A stretch of 64,000 nt of DNA from Alistipes sp. (GTDB lineage Bacteria; Bacteroidota; Bacteroidia; Bacteroidales; Rikenellaceae), in NCBI RefSeq assembly GCF_020026455.1, contig NZ_JAHHQJ010000011.1, positions 1 to 64,000 of the forward strand, in the 5' to 3' direction. Below are positions 27,490 through 36,107 of the stretch, in pieces. Every line of letters starts with the position of its first letter. The stretch's first letter is position 1. Under the pieces are notes generated by a model. It searched no databases. It was given only the letters and a program-made list of their open reading frames with translations, and was not told where the DNA came from. The translations under genes were made by a program, and so were the position numbers.

Positions 27490-29739
27490 CTATTTGCTGC
27501 TGTATTTCAGGTAGGGAGCCGTCACGGAATCCTTGCTTGCCAGCATCTCCGCAGGAGTCCCTTCAAAGATGATCCGTCCGCCCTCGTCCCCTCCGCCGGG
27601 TCCGACTTCGATCACATAATCCGCGGCCTTGAGGACCTCCAGATTGTGCTCGATCAGAAACAGGGAGTTACCCTGGTCGACGAGTTCGTCGAAAAGGGCA
27701 ATGATATGCTGCACGTCCTGCAAATGGAGTCCGTCGGTCGGTTCATCCAGGACCAGAATCTGCCCTGCACGCCCCAAATGGGACGCCAGTTTCATCCGCT
27801 GGAGCTCACCTCCCGACAAGGTGGACAGCGCCTGGTTCAGATGGAGGTAGAACAGGCCTACATCCGAAAGAGGTTTCAACTTCTGCTCGATCACCGTGCC
27901 CTTGAAACGCGCCATCGCCTGACGGACCGTCAGGTCCATGGTCTCCGCAATGTTCAGACCGTCCAGCCTGTATTGCAGCGCCTCCCCCGAATAGCGGAGT
28001 CCGCCGCAAGATTCGCAAACGGTCTCGATGGAGTCCATGAAAGCCATTTCCGACACGATAACCCCCTTCCCGTGGCAGACCGGGCAGGCCCCTTCGCCAT
28101 TAAAGGAGAACAGACCCACACCCCGTCCGCTCAATCGGGCGAACATCTTGCGGATGTCATCCGCCACACCCAGATAGGTTGCAGGCGTGGAGCGCAGGTT
28201 TGCCCCGATGCTCTTCTGGCTGATCAACGTAACATGCTCGCCGACCTGATCATGAAAAGCCTGCATGAGGGAGCTCTTGCCCGATCCGGCGACTCCGGCG
28301 ATCACCGTAAACAGACCTCCGGGCAACGAAACATCGATATTCTTGAGGTTGTGGAGCGAAAGATTCTTCAGTTCCATCCACTGCGTAGCCTTGCGGGGCG
28401 CGGATTTCACGCCCTTGTGTTCGCGCAGCAACCGCCCTGTAAGGGTGTCGCCGTCGATCAATTGCCGGTACGAACCCTCGAAGAGGATCTCTCCGCCCAA
28501 GGCTCCCGCACCGGGTCCCATGTCAATGATATGGTCGGCGATCTCCATCATTTCCTTGTGGTGTTCCACCATAAGGACCGTATTCCCGCGGTCGCGCAAC
28601 TCCAGGATGGCATTGCTCAGCCGGTGGATGTCATGGCTGTGGAGGCCCACACTGGGTTCATCCAGCACGTACAACATGTCGGAAAGGGACGAATTGTTGT
28701 ATTTCGCGATCTTGCATCGCTGCGCCTCGCCGCCGGAAAGGGTTCCCATCGGACGGTCCAACGTCAGGTAGTCAAGCCCGATATGGATCAGGGCCCTGAT
28801 GCGACTCCCGAGCGCCGCCTTCATGTCGACGGCAATCGGATTGTCGATGGCCTCCAGCCAGGACAACACCTCGGAAAGAGACATCCGGGTTATGTCGGCG
28901 ATGTTCTTACCCAAAATTTTGCAGGAGAGGATTTTCGGGTTCAGCCGTTTCCCCTGGCACTCCGGGCACACCCCCTGGATCACGATCGGCTCGAGTTTTT
29001 TCCAATGCACCTTGGCGTCATCGCGCTTCAACATGCGGTTCATGCGATACATCAGTCCCTCGTATTTGCCGTTCTTGTAGTAATCCGCCGGAGGGTTCTT
29101 CAAGGTCATCGGCTCCTGATAGAGGAAGAGATGGAGCTCTTCGGGCGTGAAATCCCGGATTTTCTTGTTGGGGTCATACAGTCCGCAGGTGCCGTAATAC
29201 AGCCAGCGCCACTGTCCCGGCTCATAGGCCACATAGTTGATGACACCCGGATCGTTCAGACACTTGTCGAAGTCGACCAGCTTGTGCACGTCGATCTCGG
29301 TGATCTCGCCGAGCCCGTCGCAGCGGGTGCAGCGCCCCTGCGGATGGTTGAAGGAAAAGGAGTCCGAAAAGCCGACGAACGGTTCGCCCACACGCGAAAA
29401 CAGCAGGCGCAGCAGGCTGTAAATATCGGTATAGGTCGCGACCGTGGAGCGCGTCTGTCCCGACGGTTTTTGCTGGTCGATTACGATGGCAGGCGGGAGA
29501 TTCTCGATCCGCCCGACTGTGGGTCTGCCGTATTTCGGCAGGTAACGCTGCGCGAAACTCGGAAACGTATCGTTCAACTCTCGACGCGACTGCGCTGCGA
29601 TCGTATCGAGGACCAGGGAGCTCTTGCCCGAACCCGAAACCCCCGTGACAACCGTAATCTGATGCTTGGGGATGTCTACGGACACCCGTTTCAGGTTGTT
29701 TTGCGTGGCGTCAATTACGCGAATCTGATTTCTTTTCAT
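27490..29739 (-). CDS. Short UvrA-like ABC ATPase (no UvrB-binding domain)
   Basis: A 749-residue protein with two UvrA-type ATPase halves. Walker A GVSGSGKSS is at 33-41 and GVAGSGKSS near 485; the signatures are LSGGEAQRCKIA and LSGGELQRMKLAS. Zinc-knuckle CxxC pairs are seen (CTRCDGLG, CPECQGKR, CPVCHGKG, CESCGG). It is about 190 residues shorter than repair UvrA (about 940), and the UvrB-interacting insert is missing. It therefore belongs with UvrA2/DrrC-type proteins, which occur with drug-resistance or export loci. It heads the UvrA-like end of an accessory block with nitroreductase and YbaK upstream. Confidence 0.85.
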   Translation of the reverse strand: MKRNQIRVIDATQNNLKRVSVDIPKHQITVVTGVSGSGKSSLVLDTIAAQSRRELNDTFPSFAQRYLPKYGRPTVGRIENLPPAIVIDQQKPSGQTRSTVATYTDIYSLLRLLFSRVGEPFVGFSDSFSFNHPQGRCTRCDGLGEITEIDVHKLVDFDKCLNDPGVINYVAYEPGQWRWLYYGTCGLYDPNKKIRDFTPEELHLFLYQEPMTLKNPPADYYKNGKYEGLMYRMNRMLKRDDAKVHWKKLEPIVIQGVCPECQGKRLNPKILSCKILGKNIADITRMSLSEVLSWLEAIDNPIAVDMKAALGSRIRALIHIGLDYLTLDRPMGTLSGGEAQRCKIAKYNNSSLSDMLYVLDEPSVGLHSHDIHRLSNAILELRDRGNTVLMVEHHKEMMEIADHIIDMGPGAGALGGEILFEGSYRQLIDGDTLTGRLLREHKGVKSAPRKATQWMELKNLSLHNLKNIDVSLPGGLFTVIAGVAGSGKSSLMQAFHDQVGEHVTLISQKSIGANLRSTPATYLGVADDIRKMFARLSGRGVGLFSFNGEGACPVCHGKGVIVSEMAFMDSIETVCESCGGLRYSGEALQYRLDGLNIAETMDLTVRQAMARFKGTVIEQKLKPLSDVGLFYLHLNQALSTLSGGELQRMKLASHLGRAGQILVLDEPTDGLHLQDVQHIIALFDELVDQGNSLFLIEHNLEVLKAADYVIEVGPGGGDEGGRIIFEGTPAEMLASKDSVTAPYLKYSSK

Positions 29740-29787
29740 AGGGCCTGCTGTCTAAAAGGTCTGAAATGGATAACAAGGAAAACGGGG

Positions 29788-30300
29788 TCAGAGGACCTCA
29801 AGGATCTCGTCCCGCTCTTTGCGGATGAAATGGCGCGGAGAGGGTCCTCCGTTATCGGCCGGATAGCCGATGGGGAACATTGCGATCAGCTCGCAGTCCG
29901 CCATCGACGGGTAAATCGATTGAAGCAGGGGCGCATCAAAATAGCCCACCCACGTCGTCGCCAACCCCAGATCGGCGATCTGCAACATGATGTGAGTGGC
30001 TACGATGGCGGCATCGGTCTCCGCAAAATCATGCTTGTCAAAAGAGCGCACCCATCCCTCGCTCGGCTTGTATCCCACGACAAGGAACGTACCCGCCCCG
30101 AATGTGAATCGGGTTGCACGGGCTATATCGCTCTTCGCCTTCTCGGTCTTCATCCAGAAAATCTTGAAGGGCTGTTTGTTGATGGCAGTCGGGGCCGCAT
30201 TGCCCGCAGCTATGATCTGCTCGATCAAGTCGTCCTCAACCGGTCGGTCGGAAAATTGCCGGCAGGAGTAGCGCTCTTTGGCTAACTGTTCGAATTTCAT
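29788..30300 (-). CDS. Nitroreductase-family flavoprotein
   Basis: A 170-residue protein from the ATG at 30300 (MKFEQLAKERYSCRQF); a Met three codons upstream is also possible. The FMN-binding N-terminal signature RYSCRQFSDRPV is at about 10-21, with the AAPTAINKQPFKIF and GYPADNG segments typical of small NAD(P)H-dependent nitroreductases. The substrate cannot be read from sequence. It starts 17 bases after the ybaK stop, so the two are probably co-transcribed. Confidence 0.88.
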   Translation of the reverse strand: MKFEQLAKERYSCRQFSDRPVEDDLIEQIIAAGNAAPTAINKQPFKIFWMKTEKAKSDIARATRFTFGAGTFLVVGYKPSEGWVRSFDKHDFAETDAAIVATHIMLQIADLGLATTWVGYFDAPLLQSIYPSMADCELIAMFPIGYPADNGGPSPRHFIRKERDEILEVL

Positions 30301-30317
30301 ATGCCTCATTTTCAATA

Positions 30318-30791
30318 TCAAGATGTAAAACTTCCACTTTTTGCCTCCAGCAAATCGATCACCGCGTGGGGATCAATCTCGACGGTCAGTCCGATCCGGC
30401 CCCCGGAGAGATAGATGGTCTCCGAAATCAAAGCGGCCTCATCGACATAGATGGGCAGCTTGGTCTTCAGGCCGAAAGGCGAGCATCCGCCATGCACGTA
30501 GCCGGTCAACTCTTCGAAGAGTTCGGGCCGGAGCATCGCCAGATTCTTGACGCCCACAACCCGGGCAGCCTTCTTCATGTCGATTCGATGTGCCGCCGGA
30601 AGGCAAAATACGTAGTAGCCTCCATGGTGGTCCGTGGTTACCAGCGTCTTTACCAGACGCTCGACGGAGAAGCCCATGTAATTGGCCACGTCGATCGCTG
30701 CAACCGGCCCATTCACGGCAGGGTATTCATGAACTTTATAATCGATCCCAAGGCGGTTCAATTCCACCAAGGCAGCTGTTTCTCTCATCAT
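30318..30791 (-). CDS. ybaK: YbaK-family aminoacyl-tRNA deacylase
   Basis: A 157-residue protein, start at the MMRETAALVE pair (30791). It matches the YbaK/EbsC group, which hydrolyses Cys-tRNA(Pro) mischarging in trans. The catalytic Lys region reads RLVKTLVTTDHHGGYYVFCLP, followed by KKAARVVGVKNL, then the YVHGGCSPFGLKTKLP loop. An extended frame upstream is rejected for lack of similarity. Specificity (Cys-Pro or another mischarge) is inferred from the family only. Confidence 0.88.
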   Translation of the reverse strand: MMRETAALVELNRLGIDYKVHEYPAVNGPVAAIDVANYMGFSVERLVKTLVTTDHHGGYYVFCLPAAHRIDMKKAARVVGVKNLAMLRPELFEELTGYVHGGCSPFGLKTKLPIYVDEAALISETIYLSGGRIGLTVEIDPHAVIDLLEAKSGSFTS

Positions 30792-30890
30792 TTTCTCATA
30801 TACTGATAAAGAATTACGTGGTGATCGGATTGTCATTCCAATCCGACCACCATCATAATTCCCGGTTTCAAGTCCGGTAACGTCCGCTTG

Positions 30891-32042
30891 TTAGAAGTCG
30901 ATCTTCTCGCCTTCATACAGGGCCACGTACAGTTTTTCAATATCCTCGACGGAAGTGGTGCGGGGATTGAACGACGTACATACATCTTTGAATGCATTCT
31001 CGGCCATGCGGTGAACCTCCTTCATCCAAGCCTCCTTCTCGATACCGTATTCACGGATGGACGCCGGAACGTTGATCTCCTTCTTCAGGTTCTCGACAGC
31101 TGCAATGAACTCGCAGGTCGTATTCAGACCGATCAGCTTGGCGAGATCCTCGAAGCGATTGGTTACCTTGGAGTTGTAACGCATCACGTTGGGGAGAGCC
31201 AGCGCATTGGCGCGACCGTGGGGAATACCGAATACACCGCCCATCTGATGAGCCATCGAGTGTACGATACCCAGCCAGGCGTTGGTGAACGCATAACCGG
31301 CCAAAGCCGAGGCATCGTGCATGTTCTGACGAACCTGACCGTCTTCAGGATTCTCAATAGCCTTCTTCAGGTTGCTGAAAATCAGCTGAATGCTACCCTT
31401 CGCAAATGCGTCGGCGTAGTTGTCGTCCACGTTCGAGGTGTAGGCCTCGATGGCGTGCGTCAGGGCATCCATACCGGTGTTAGCCGTGATGTCCGCCGGC
31501 ATCGACTTGCAGAGGTCGCCGTCCACGATAGCCAGGTCCGGCTGCAGCTCGTGGGAAGCCAGAGGATATTTGACACCCTTCTCACGGTCGGTGATAACCG
31601 CCAGCGAGGTGGTCTCGGTACCGGTACCGCTGGTCGAAGGAATGGCTGCGAAACGCGCCTTCTTCCTCAGATCCGGAATACCGAAAGGAGTGATCATCTG
31701 CTCGAACGACAGGTCCGGATGTTCGTAGAGAACCCACATGGCCTTTGCCGCATCGATCGACGAAGTTCCTCCCAGACCGATGATCCAGTCAGGACCGAAT
31801 TCCGTCATGAAGGCTGCACCCTTTTTCACCGTCTCCAGAGAGGGATCCGCCTCAACACCATCGAACACTTTGCACTCAATCCCCATCTCTGCCAGCATTG
31901 CCTGAGCGCGCTGAAGACTGCCATTGCGGGTGGTCGAACCCTTACCCGTTACGATAACCGCTTTCTTGCCGTCGATCGTTTTCAGTTCTTCCAAAGAACC
32001 GTTGCCATGAAACAAGGCTCCTGAGCCATACAATTTTGCCAT
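30891..32042 (-). CDS. Iron-containing alcohol dehydrogenase
   Basis: A 383-residue group III alcohol dehydrogenase, start at MAKLYGSGA (32042). The cofactor loop is GLGGTSSIDAAKA at 89-101. Metal ligands are Asp192, His196, His261 and His275 (in DALTHAIEAY and HSMAHQMGGVFGIPHG). Close styling to NADPH-dependent butanol or lactaldehyde-type reductases suggests aldehyde reduction in fermentation, but the substrate is not determined. A TACTTTTG promoter box and a small dyad lie between it and the AraC-type gene transcribed in the same direction just upstream, a likely regulator. Confidence 0.92.
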   Translation of the reverse strand: MAKLYGSGALFHGNGSLEELKTIDGKKAVIVTGKGSTTRNGSLQRAQAMLAEMGIECKVFDGVEADPSLETVKKGAAFMTEFGPDWIIGLGGTSSIDAAKAMWVLYEHPDLSFEQMITPFGIPDLRKKARFAAIPSTSGTGTETTSLAVITDREKGVKYPLASHELQPDLAIVDGDLCKSMPADITANTGMDALTHAIEAYTSNVDDNYADAFAKGSIQLIFSNLKKAIENPEDGQVRQNMHDASALAGYAFTNAWLGIVHSMAHQMGGVFGIPHGRANALALPNVMRYNSKVTNRFEDLAKLIGLNTTCEFIAAVENLKKEINVPASIREYGIEKEAWMKEVHRMAENAFKDVCTSFNPRTTSVEDIEKLYVALYEGEKIDF

Positions 32043-32090
32043 AATGTTTGTAAATTTAAAAGTCAAAAGGTTTATTCCTTAACCACGATG

Positions 32091-32098
32091 CAAAAGTA
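32091..32098 (-). promoter_or_regulatory. -7 box TACTTTTG of the alcohol dehydrogenase
   Basis: Minus-strand TACTTTTG lies about 49 bases upstream of the start codon at 32042, inside the 99-base gap after the AraC gene. Confidence 0.55.
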
Positions 32099-32111
32099 CG
32101 GGCTTTCAGGC

Positions 32112-32126
32112 GGATATTCGTTATCC
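32112..32126. promoter_or_regulatory. Candidate operator GGATA-N5-TATCC
   Basis: A perfect 5-base inverted repeat (32112-32116 / 32122-32126) sits 13 bases upstream of the alcohol dehydrogenase -7 box, where an activator would bind. It is short, so chance is possible. Confidence 0.3.
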
Positions 32127-32141
32127 AAAATCCACCATTAT

Positions 32142-33020
32142 TTATACATCCGTATCAGGGGTCCTGTTTCGCAATTTATTTTTCAATTGAACCGGCGTCA
32201 TGCCGAATTTCTGCTCGATGTATTTGTTGAGCGCAGCATGGGACGAGAAGCCGAAATCGACCGATATTTCCTTGATGCTCATATGTCCGACCGCCAAGGC
32301 CTTCTTCAGCTCCAGATTCAGCTTTTCGTGGATTACGCCCAGAGGGGTCAGGCCGCAAAAATACCGGCAGACCTCGGTCAACCGTTTGACGGACACTCGC
32401 AAATCGTTTGCATACCAGTTCACGGTTCTGTTCGTCTTGTAGTCGCGGTCGACCTTTTCCCGAAAACCTATATATAAAGAGGTGTCTTCGTTATCCTTGG
32501 AGACCAAAGCCATTCCGGGTGATTCGTGGATGATTTTCATAATCAGAATCTTGATGTAGAGCTTTATCTGCATCATGTTGACCGGATCGAGATCCTTGTA
32601 CAGCTCACAGATCGAGCGCCAAATGCCCATCATGTCGCGGAAGACCTCCTTCTTGCCTTCCAGAGCGACATAATTGACGCGTTTCTGCAAATCGATATTA
32701 TAGTCCTTCAGATCGTTGTGCAGGATTTCGGAACAGAAGACCGTCTCATCGAACATGATGCAATACGCCTTCGCATCGGAGGAGACCTTCAGGTCGTGCA
32801 ACTGGTGCGGGAAGATCAGCGAAACGGACTGCGGCTCCATCTCGTGCTGTTCGAAATCGATCCTCTGGTCGATGGTCCCCCGGTCCAGCAGCATCAGCAG
32901 GAAAAAATCACGCCGATACAATCCGTGGTGATTCGGGGGAAAATCCGACTCTTTCATGTAAAAATTAACACAGGGAGTCCCTTGTGTAAATGTATCCAAA
33001 TGTTGTTCATTAACCGTCAT
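32142..33020 (-). CDS. AraC-family transcriptional regulator
   Basis: A 292-residue regulator, start chosen at MTVNEQHLDTF (33020). An N-terminal cupin-like ligand domain (about 20-130) is followed by two helix-turn-helix motifs at the C-terminus: WYANDLRVSVKRLTEVC and SIKEISVDFGFSSHAALNKYI. The final helix matches the AraC consensus in which a GF-S pattern precedes the recognition helix. Its codon use and base composition look less G+C-rich than the flanks. The alcohol dehydrogenase immediately downstream is the natural target. Confidence 0.9.
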   Translation of the reverse strand: MTVNEQHLDTFTQGTPCVNFYMKESDFPPNHHGLYRRDFFLLMLLDRGTIDQRIDFEQHEMEPQSVSLIFPHQLHDLKVSSDAKAYCIMFDETVFCSEILHNDLKDYNIDLQKRVNYVALEGKKEVFRDMMGIWRSICELYKDLDPVNMMQIKLYIKILIMKIIHESPGMALVSKDNEDTSLYIGFREKVDRDYKTNRTVNWYANDLRVSVKRLTEVCRYFCGLTPLGVIHEKLNLELKKALAVGHMSIKEISVDFGFSSHAALNKYIEQKFGMTPVQLKNKLRNRTPDTDV

Positions 33021-33336
33021 AAATCTCCAAAAGCTGGTCGTGTAAAATAACGTGCCGCACATCAGGTTCCGCATAGGTTTCGGTCGGGGAAGCGGCCGGC
33101 GACAGGAAACAGGGGAATATCGGCCCCGACGAGCGTAAAATTACAACAATTTAAAGCGTCCTCCAAACTTTAGGACCCGTTGTTGCACGAAAGAGCCACG
33201 CAATTGTCGGAAATCTCTTTTTTATTTTAAAAAAAGTCGGGCTCATTGAATATATTTGGCCACATCCGGGAATTTTCATATATTTGTTTTGGCAAACAGA
33301 TTGGAATAAGATCTATTCCCTATAAAAAAACGAAAC
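33021..33336. other. Divergent gap, AraC gene / outer-membrane barrel
   Basis: The 316-base gap is AT-richer than its surroundings. It holds the barrel promoter (33255-33286) and a leader hairpin GGAATA/TATTCC (33303-33308 / 33314-33319). A weak hairpin GTCCT/AGGAC lies near 33160-33175. No gene is seen. Confidence 0.5.
33255..33286 (+). promoter_or_regulatory. Promoter TTTG-N20-TATATTTG of the barrel gene
   Basis: TATATTTG at 33279-33286 has TTTG at 33255-33258, 20 bases upstream. That TTTG is itself the end of another TATATTTG (33251-33258), so two staggered promoters are possible. Confidence 0.8.
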
Positions 33337-33798
33337 ATGAAAAAAATTCTTTTAACGGCGCTCGTTGCACTCTTCGCAGTGACGGCAGCATCGGCGCAGG
33401 ACAGAGGTAACTGGGCAATCGGCCCGCGCATGAACATCTACACCAATACGGGTGATGCCGTGGTGGGTCTGGGCGTATTCGGACGTTACAGCTTCACGGA
33501 CAACTGGCGTATCGAACCCTCGCTGACGGCCCTGCTGCACAGCGGATGCTCGATCGACCTGAGCGTCGACGCGCAGTATGTCTTCCACCTGAGCGAAGGC
33601 TGGAGCGTGTATCCGGCAGTGGGCTTTACGGCCAACGAGATCGGCGACTGGGCCGCAGGTATGAACATCGGCGGCGGTTTCGACTTCGAGGTTGCCCGCA
33701 ACTGGGACCTTTCGGCCGGACTGAAGTGGCAACCCATGTTCGATGACTGGCGCAAGAACCCCGTAGTCATCAGCATCGGCGCAGCATACAAGTTCTAA
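33337..33798 (+). CDS. Small outer-membrane beta-barrel protein
   Basis: A 153-residue protein with a clean signal peptide (MKKILLTALVALFAVTAASA). The mature part alternates hydrophobic and polar residues in about eight predicted strands and ends in Phe (GAAYKF), the usual signal for BAM insertion. It fits the small OmpA/OmpX-like porin-family barrels without a peptidoglycan-binding domain. It is monocistronic, with a strong promoter and a terminator that is part of a 112-bp tandem repeat. Function is unknown. Confidence 0.85.
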   Translation: MKKILLTALVALFAVTAASAQDRGNWAIGPRMNIYTNTGDAVVGLGVFGRYSFTDNWRIEPSLTALLHSGCSIDLSVDAQYVFHLSEGWSVYPAVGFTANEIGDWAAGMNIGGGFDFEVARNWDLSAGLKWQPMFDDWRKNPVVISIGAAYKF

Positions 33799-33818
33799 CC
33801 ACAGAGGCTTGAAAACAG

Positions 33819-33856
33819 CGACCGGGTCCGATTCACTTCGGGCCCGGTCGTTTTTT
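33819..33856 (+). terminator. Terminator after the barrel gene
   Basis: CGACCGGG (33819-33826) pairs with CCCGGTCG (33843-33850), with a further inner TCCGA/TCGGG stem, then six T. A second copy in the repeat keeps the T-run and right arm. Confidence 0.85.
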
Positions 33857-34055
33857 GATGTCGGATTTCCGGAGCAGGCGGCCTGCCTCCGTCCCGCCCG
33901 GGACAGTGCCGTGCGGCAGGGAGCACCATGCACCCGGGGTCGATTCATTTCGGGCCCGGTCGTTTTTTGATGTCGGGTTTCCGGAGCAGGCAGCCCGCCT
34001 CCGCCCCGCCCGGGACAGTGCCATGCGGCAGGGAGCGCCATTCACCCGGGTCCGA
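33824..34055. repeat. 112-bp tandem repeat, two copies plus a fragment
   Basis: The landmark GATTCaTTTCGGGCCCGG recurs at 33830 and 33942, with a diverged GATTCGCCCC start at 34054, giving period 112. Each full copy contains the terminator right arm and T-run, then TTTCCGGAGCAGGC and GCCCGGGACAGTGCC blocks. The array fills most of the 33799-34188 gap between convergent genes. The remainder (34056-34188) holds only an A/C-rich GAACAAAAC-like stretch near 34135. Confidence 0.92.
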
Positions 34056-34188
34056 TTCGCCCCTCGGCCCGGAGCTGATTTCGCTAAAAAGCAGTTCGGC
34101 CCGGCCAGGACATAGCTACCCTACGCCCCGTTCGGACCGAACAAAACCAAACAAAATCGAACAGAAGTAGCCCGCAGGAGGAGCGAAC

Positions 34189-34749
34189 CTACCGTTCGTT
34201 CACACGGATCATATCGAATATCCGATACCCGATCGGAGCATAACTGCGCCATGCGGCACGCTTGACGCGATACACCCAAGGCTTTCCTCCGACGTAGAGC
34301 GTCACCTCGGGCAAAGCCCGCTCATCGAAGAAGCCGCAGAGCTTCGACCCGTCGGCATCGAACGTATACCGGTGCTTCCACTGTTTCTTCTCCGGCTCGA
34401 GGTAAAGTTTCGACACCGGGCCCGACAGTACCGTCACATCCGCAGCGAAACGAACCGAATCGGCCGGAACGGCCTGCGCCATACGGCACGTGAAATTGAT
34501 CGTGGCACGCCCGCCGCGATGCTCCTTGTAGGTGATGTCGAACGTCAGGTCGCCCATCTCGCGATTCTCGAAAAGCGTCACGGGAAAGGTGTGGTAGATC
34601 ACCCCGTCGGTCTCGGCCTTCGACACGTAATGGTTGCGGATGTTCTGCGCCGGGAGCATCGGGGCTCCGGCGATGCAGAGAACAGCTGCCAGCAGGAGAC
34701 GCTTAGTCGCCGTAGACAATGATCGTGTAGATCGTATAGACGCCGACAT
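34189..34749 (-). CDS. Secreted protein of unknown function
   Basis: A 186-residue frame with a signal peptide (core KRLLLAAVLCIAGA, cleavage near LPAQ). The first ATG (34749) lies 47 bases inside the TRL gene; an in-frame TTG at 34719 would shorten the overlap and place the signal peptide better. The mature part is beta-rich, with no cysteine cluster or known motif. It is probably co-transcribed with the TRL gene and def. I recognise no family. Confidence 0.65.
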   Translation of the reverse strand: MSASIRSTRSLSTATKRLLLAAVLCIAGAPMLPAQNIRNHYVSKAETDGVIYHTFPVTLFENREMGDLTFDITYKEHRGGRATINFTCRMAQAVPADSVRFAADVTVLSGPVSKLYLEPEKKQWKHRYTFDADGSKLCGFFDERALPEVTLYVGGKPWVYRVKRAAWRSYAPIGYRIFDMIRVNER

Positions 34750-35005
34750 AGGACTTGGCCTGGTAGTCTACGTGGTGGATGCGCGTGATACCGGCTTCGC
34801 GGGCCGCAGCCTGGATACTTGCATCGCCCAGGGCGACGACTCCGACATAGCCCTTGGCCTCGGCCGTGCCGACCTTGCTCGACCCGGCGTTGCCCGTCAC
34901 GGCCAGCCCGTCCTTCACATCGGTATAGATGCCTCCAACGAGGGGCGATTTGACGCATCCGCCCAGCATCATCGCGGCGAATGCAAAAGCGAAAAGTTTT
35001 TTCAT
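34703..35005 (-). CDS. TRL-like family lipoprotein
   Basis: A 100-residue lipoprotein (lipobox MLGGC, Cys17). The mature part carries the TRL family pattern: SPLVGGIYTDVKDG, then GYVGVVALGDASIQAAAREAGITRIHHVDY, ending in VYGD. TRL proteins were named from a tRNA-leucine-linked locus and have no established activity. It starts five bases after the def stop and overlaps the next gene, indicating a small operon. Confidence 0.85.
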   Translation of the reverse strand: MKKLFAFAFAAMMLGGCVKSPLVGGIYTDVKDGLAVTGNAGSSKVGTAEAKGYVGVVALGDASIQAAAREAGITRIHHVDYQAKSYVGVYTIYTIIVYGD

Positions 35006-35010
35006 ACTAT

Positions 35011-35556
35011 CTATCTAGTTTTATAGGCACAGCGGTATTTCCCCTTCGCGAGGTTCAGCAGCTTGCTCTTGAGCAACTGACGGCGCAGGGGCGCAATGCG
35101 GTCGGTGAAGACCACTCCTTCGATGTGGTCGTATTCGTGCTGGATGACCCACGCCTTGAGTCCCGTAAACTCCTCGTCGTGCTCGACGAAGTCGGTGTCC
35201 ATGTAGCGCATGCGGATCGCCAGCGAGCGGGGCACGTCGGCATGGATTCCGGGAAACGAGAGGCAGCCCTCGTTGTAGGTCTTCTTCTCCTCGGAGTAGG
35301 CGTAAATCTCGGGATTGACGAAGGCCCGCTTGTAGTCGGCACACGACGGGTCCTCCTCGGCCCACGGGGTGCAGTCGACGATGAACAGCCGGATATCCTT
35401 GCCGATCTGCGGCGCGGCCAGACCGACGCCTTCGGCCTCCTCGAGCGTGAGGAACATGTCCTCGGCGAGTTTTTTCACATCGGGGTAATCGGGCGCAATC
35501 GGCTCGCATTTGCGGCGCAGCACCTCGTCCCCATAAATCACAATCGGGTATATCAT
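35011..35556 (-). CDS. def: Peptide deformylase
   Basis: A 181-residue metalloenzyme removing the formyl group from nascent N-terminal methionine. The three motifs are intact: GVGLAAPQIG at 43-52, EGCLSFPG with metal ligand Cys98, and HEYDH with His140, catalytic Glu141 and His144. Length is typical. It lies 124 bases downstream of ruvX in the same direction, ahead of the TRL gene. Confidence 0.97.
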   Translation of the reverse strand: MIYPIVIYGDEVLRRKCEPIAPDYPDVKKLAEDMFLTLEEAEGVGLAAPQIGKDIRLFIVDCTPWAEEDPSCADYKRAFVNPEIYAYSEEKKTYNEGCLSFPGIHADVPRSLAIRMRYMDTDFVEHDEEFTGLKAWVIQHEYDHIEGVVFTDRIAPLRRQLLKSKLLNLAKGKYRCAYKTR

Positions 35557-35680
35557 AAACTAAACTTTTTTCGTTCCGTCTCCCGTCCCAACGGACTGAA
35601 TTCGGAGGTTTCGCTCCGCGGCACACGCACGGGCCGCGTCAAACAACGCCCGTTCGGGGAGCACCGCCGAAGCGTGCGAT

Positions 35681-36106
35681 TCAGCCGTTATCACGTGAAA
35701 TAAATTCCATGTAGGACTGAAGGATAATCGTGGCGGAAATCTTATCCACCAACGCCTTATTGCGACGGGCCATCCGGCCGATACCGCTTTCGAGCATCGT
35801 GCGGTGGGCCATCACCGAAGTGAAGCGCTCGTCGTGGAAAACCACCTCCTTATCGGGCCACGCCCGCCGCAGGCGGCCGGCCAGCGGCTCGATGAACCTC
35901 CACGTCTCCGAAGGCGTGCCGTCCATGCGCGAGGGCTTTCCCACAACTATGGTACTAACGTCCTCCCGGGCGAAATATTTTGCCAGCCAGGCCTCCAGCT
36001 CCTTCGTCTCGACCGTCTCCAGCCCTCCGGCGATCAGGCGCAGGGGATCGCTCACGGCGATTCCCGTGCGCCGGGTCCCGTAGTCTATGGCAAGAATGCG
36101 TCCCAA
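35681..36106 (-). CDS. ruvX: Putative pre-16S rRNA nuclease / Holliday-junction resolvase YqgF
   Basis: A 141-residue RNase H-fold protein. The first catalytic Asp is in LAIDYGTRRTGIA near residue 8; the FHDERFTSVMA segment near 90-100 and the terminal KISATIILQSYME carry the other acidic residues. The family was first called a RuvC-like resolvase and later shown to mature 16S rRNA. It starts one base after the glyS stop, so the two are translated from one transcript. Confidence 0.94.
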   Translation of the reverse strand: MGRILAIDYGTRRTGIAVSDPLRLIAGGLETVETKELEAWLAKYFAREDVSTIVVGKPSRMDGTPSETWRFIEPLAGRLRRAWPDKEVVFHDERFTSVMAHRTMLESGIGRMARRNKALVDKISATIILQSYMEFISRDNG

Positions 36107-36107
36107 A

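Noticed and set aside
27370..30285. 971-codon plus-strand frame antisense to the UvrA-like and nitroreductase genes
   Set aside because: It crosses the ends of two real genes and reads as low-complexity Arg/Leu/His-rich shadow sequence.
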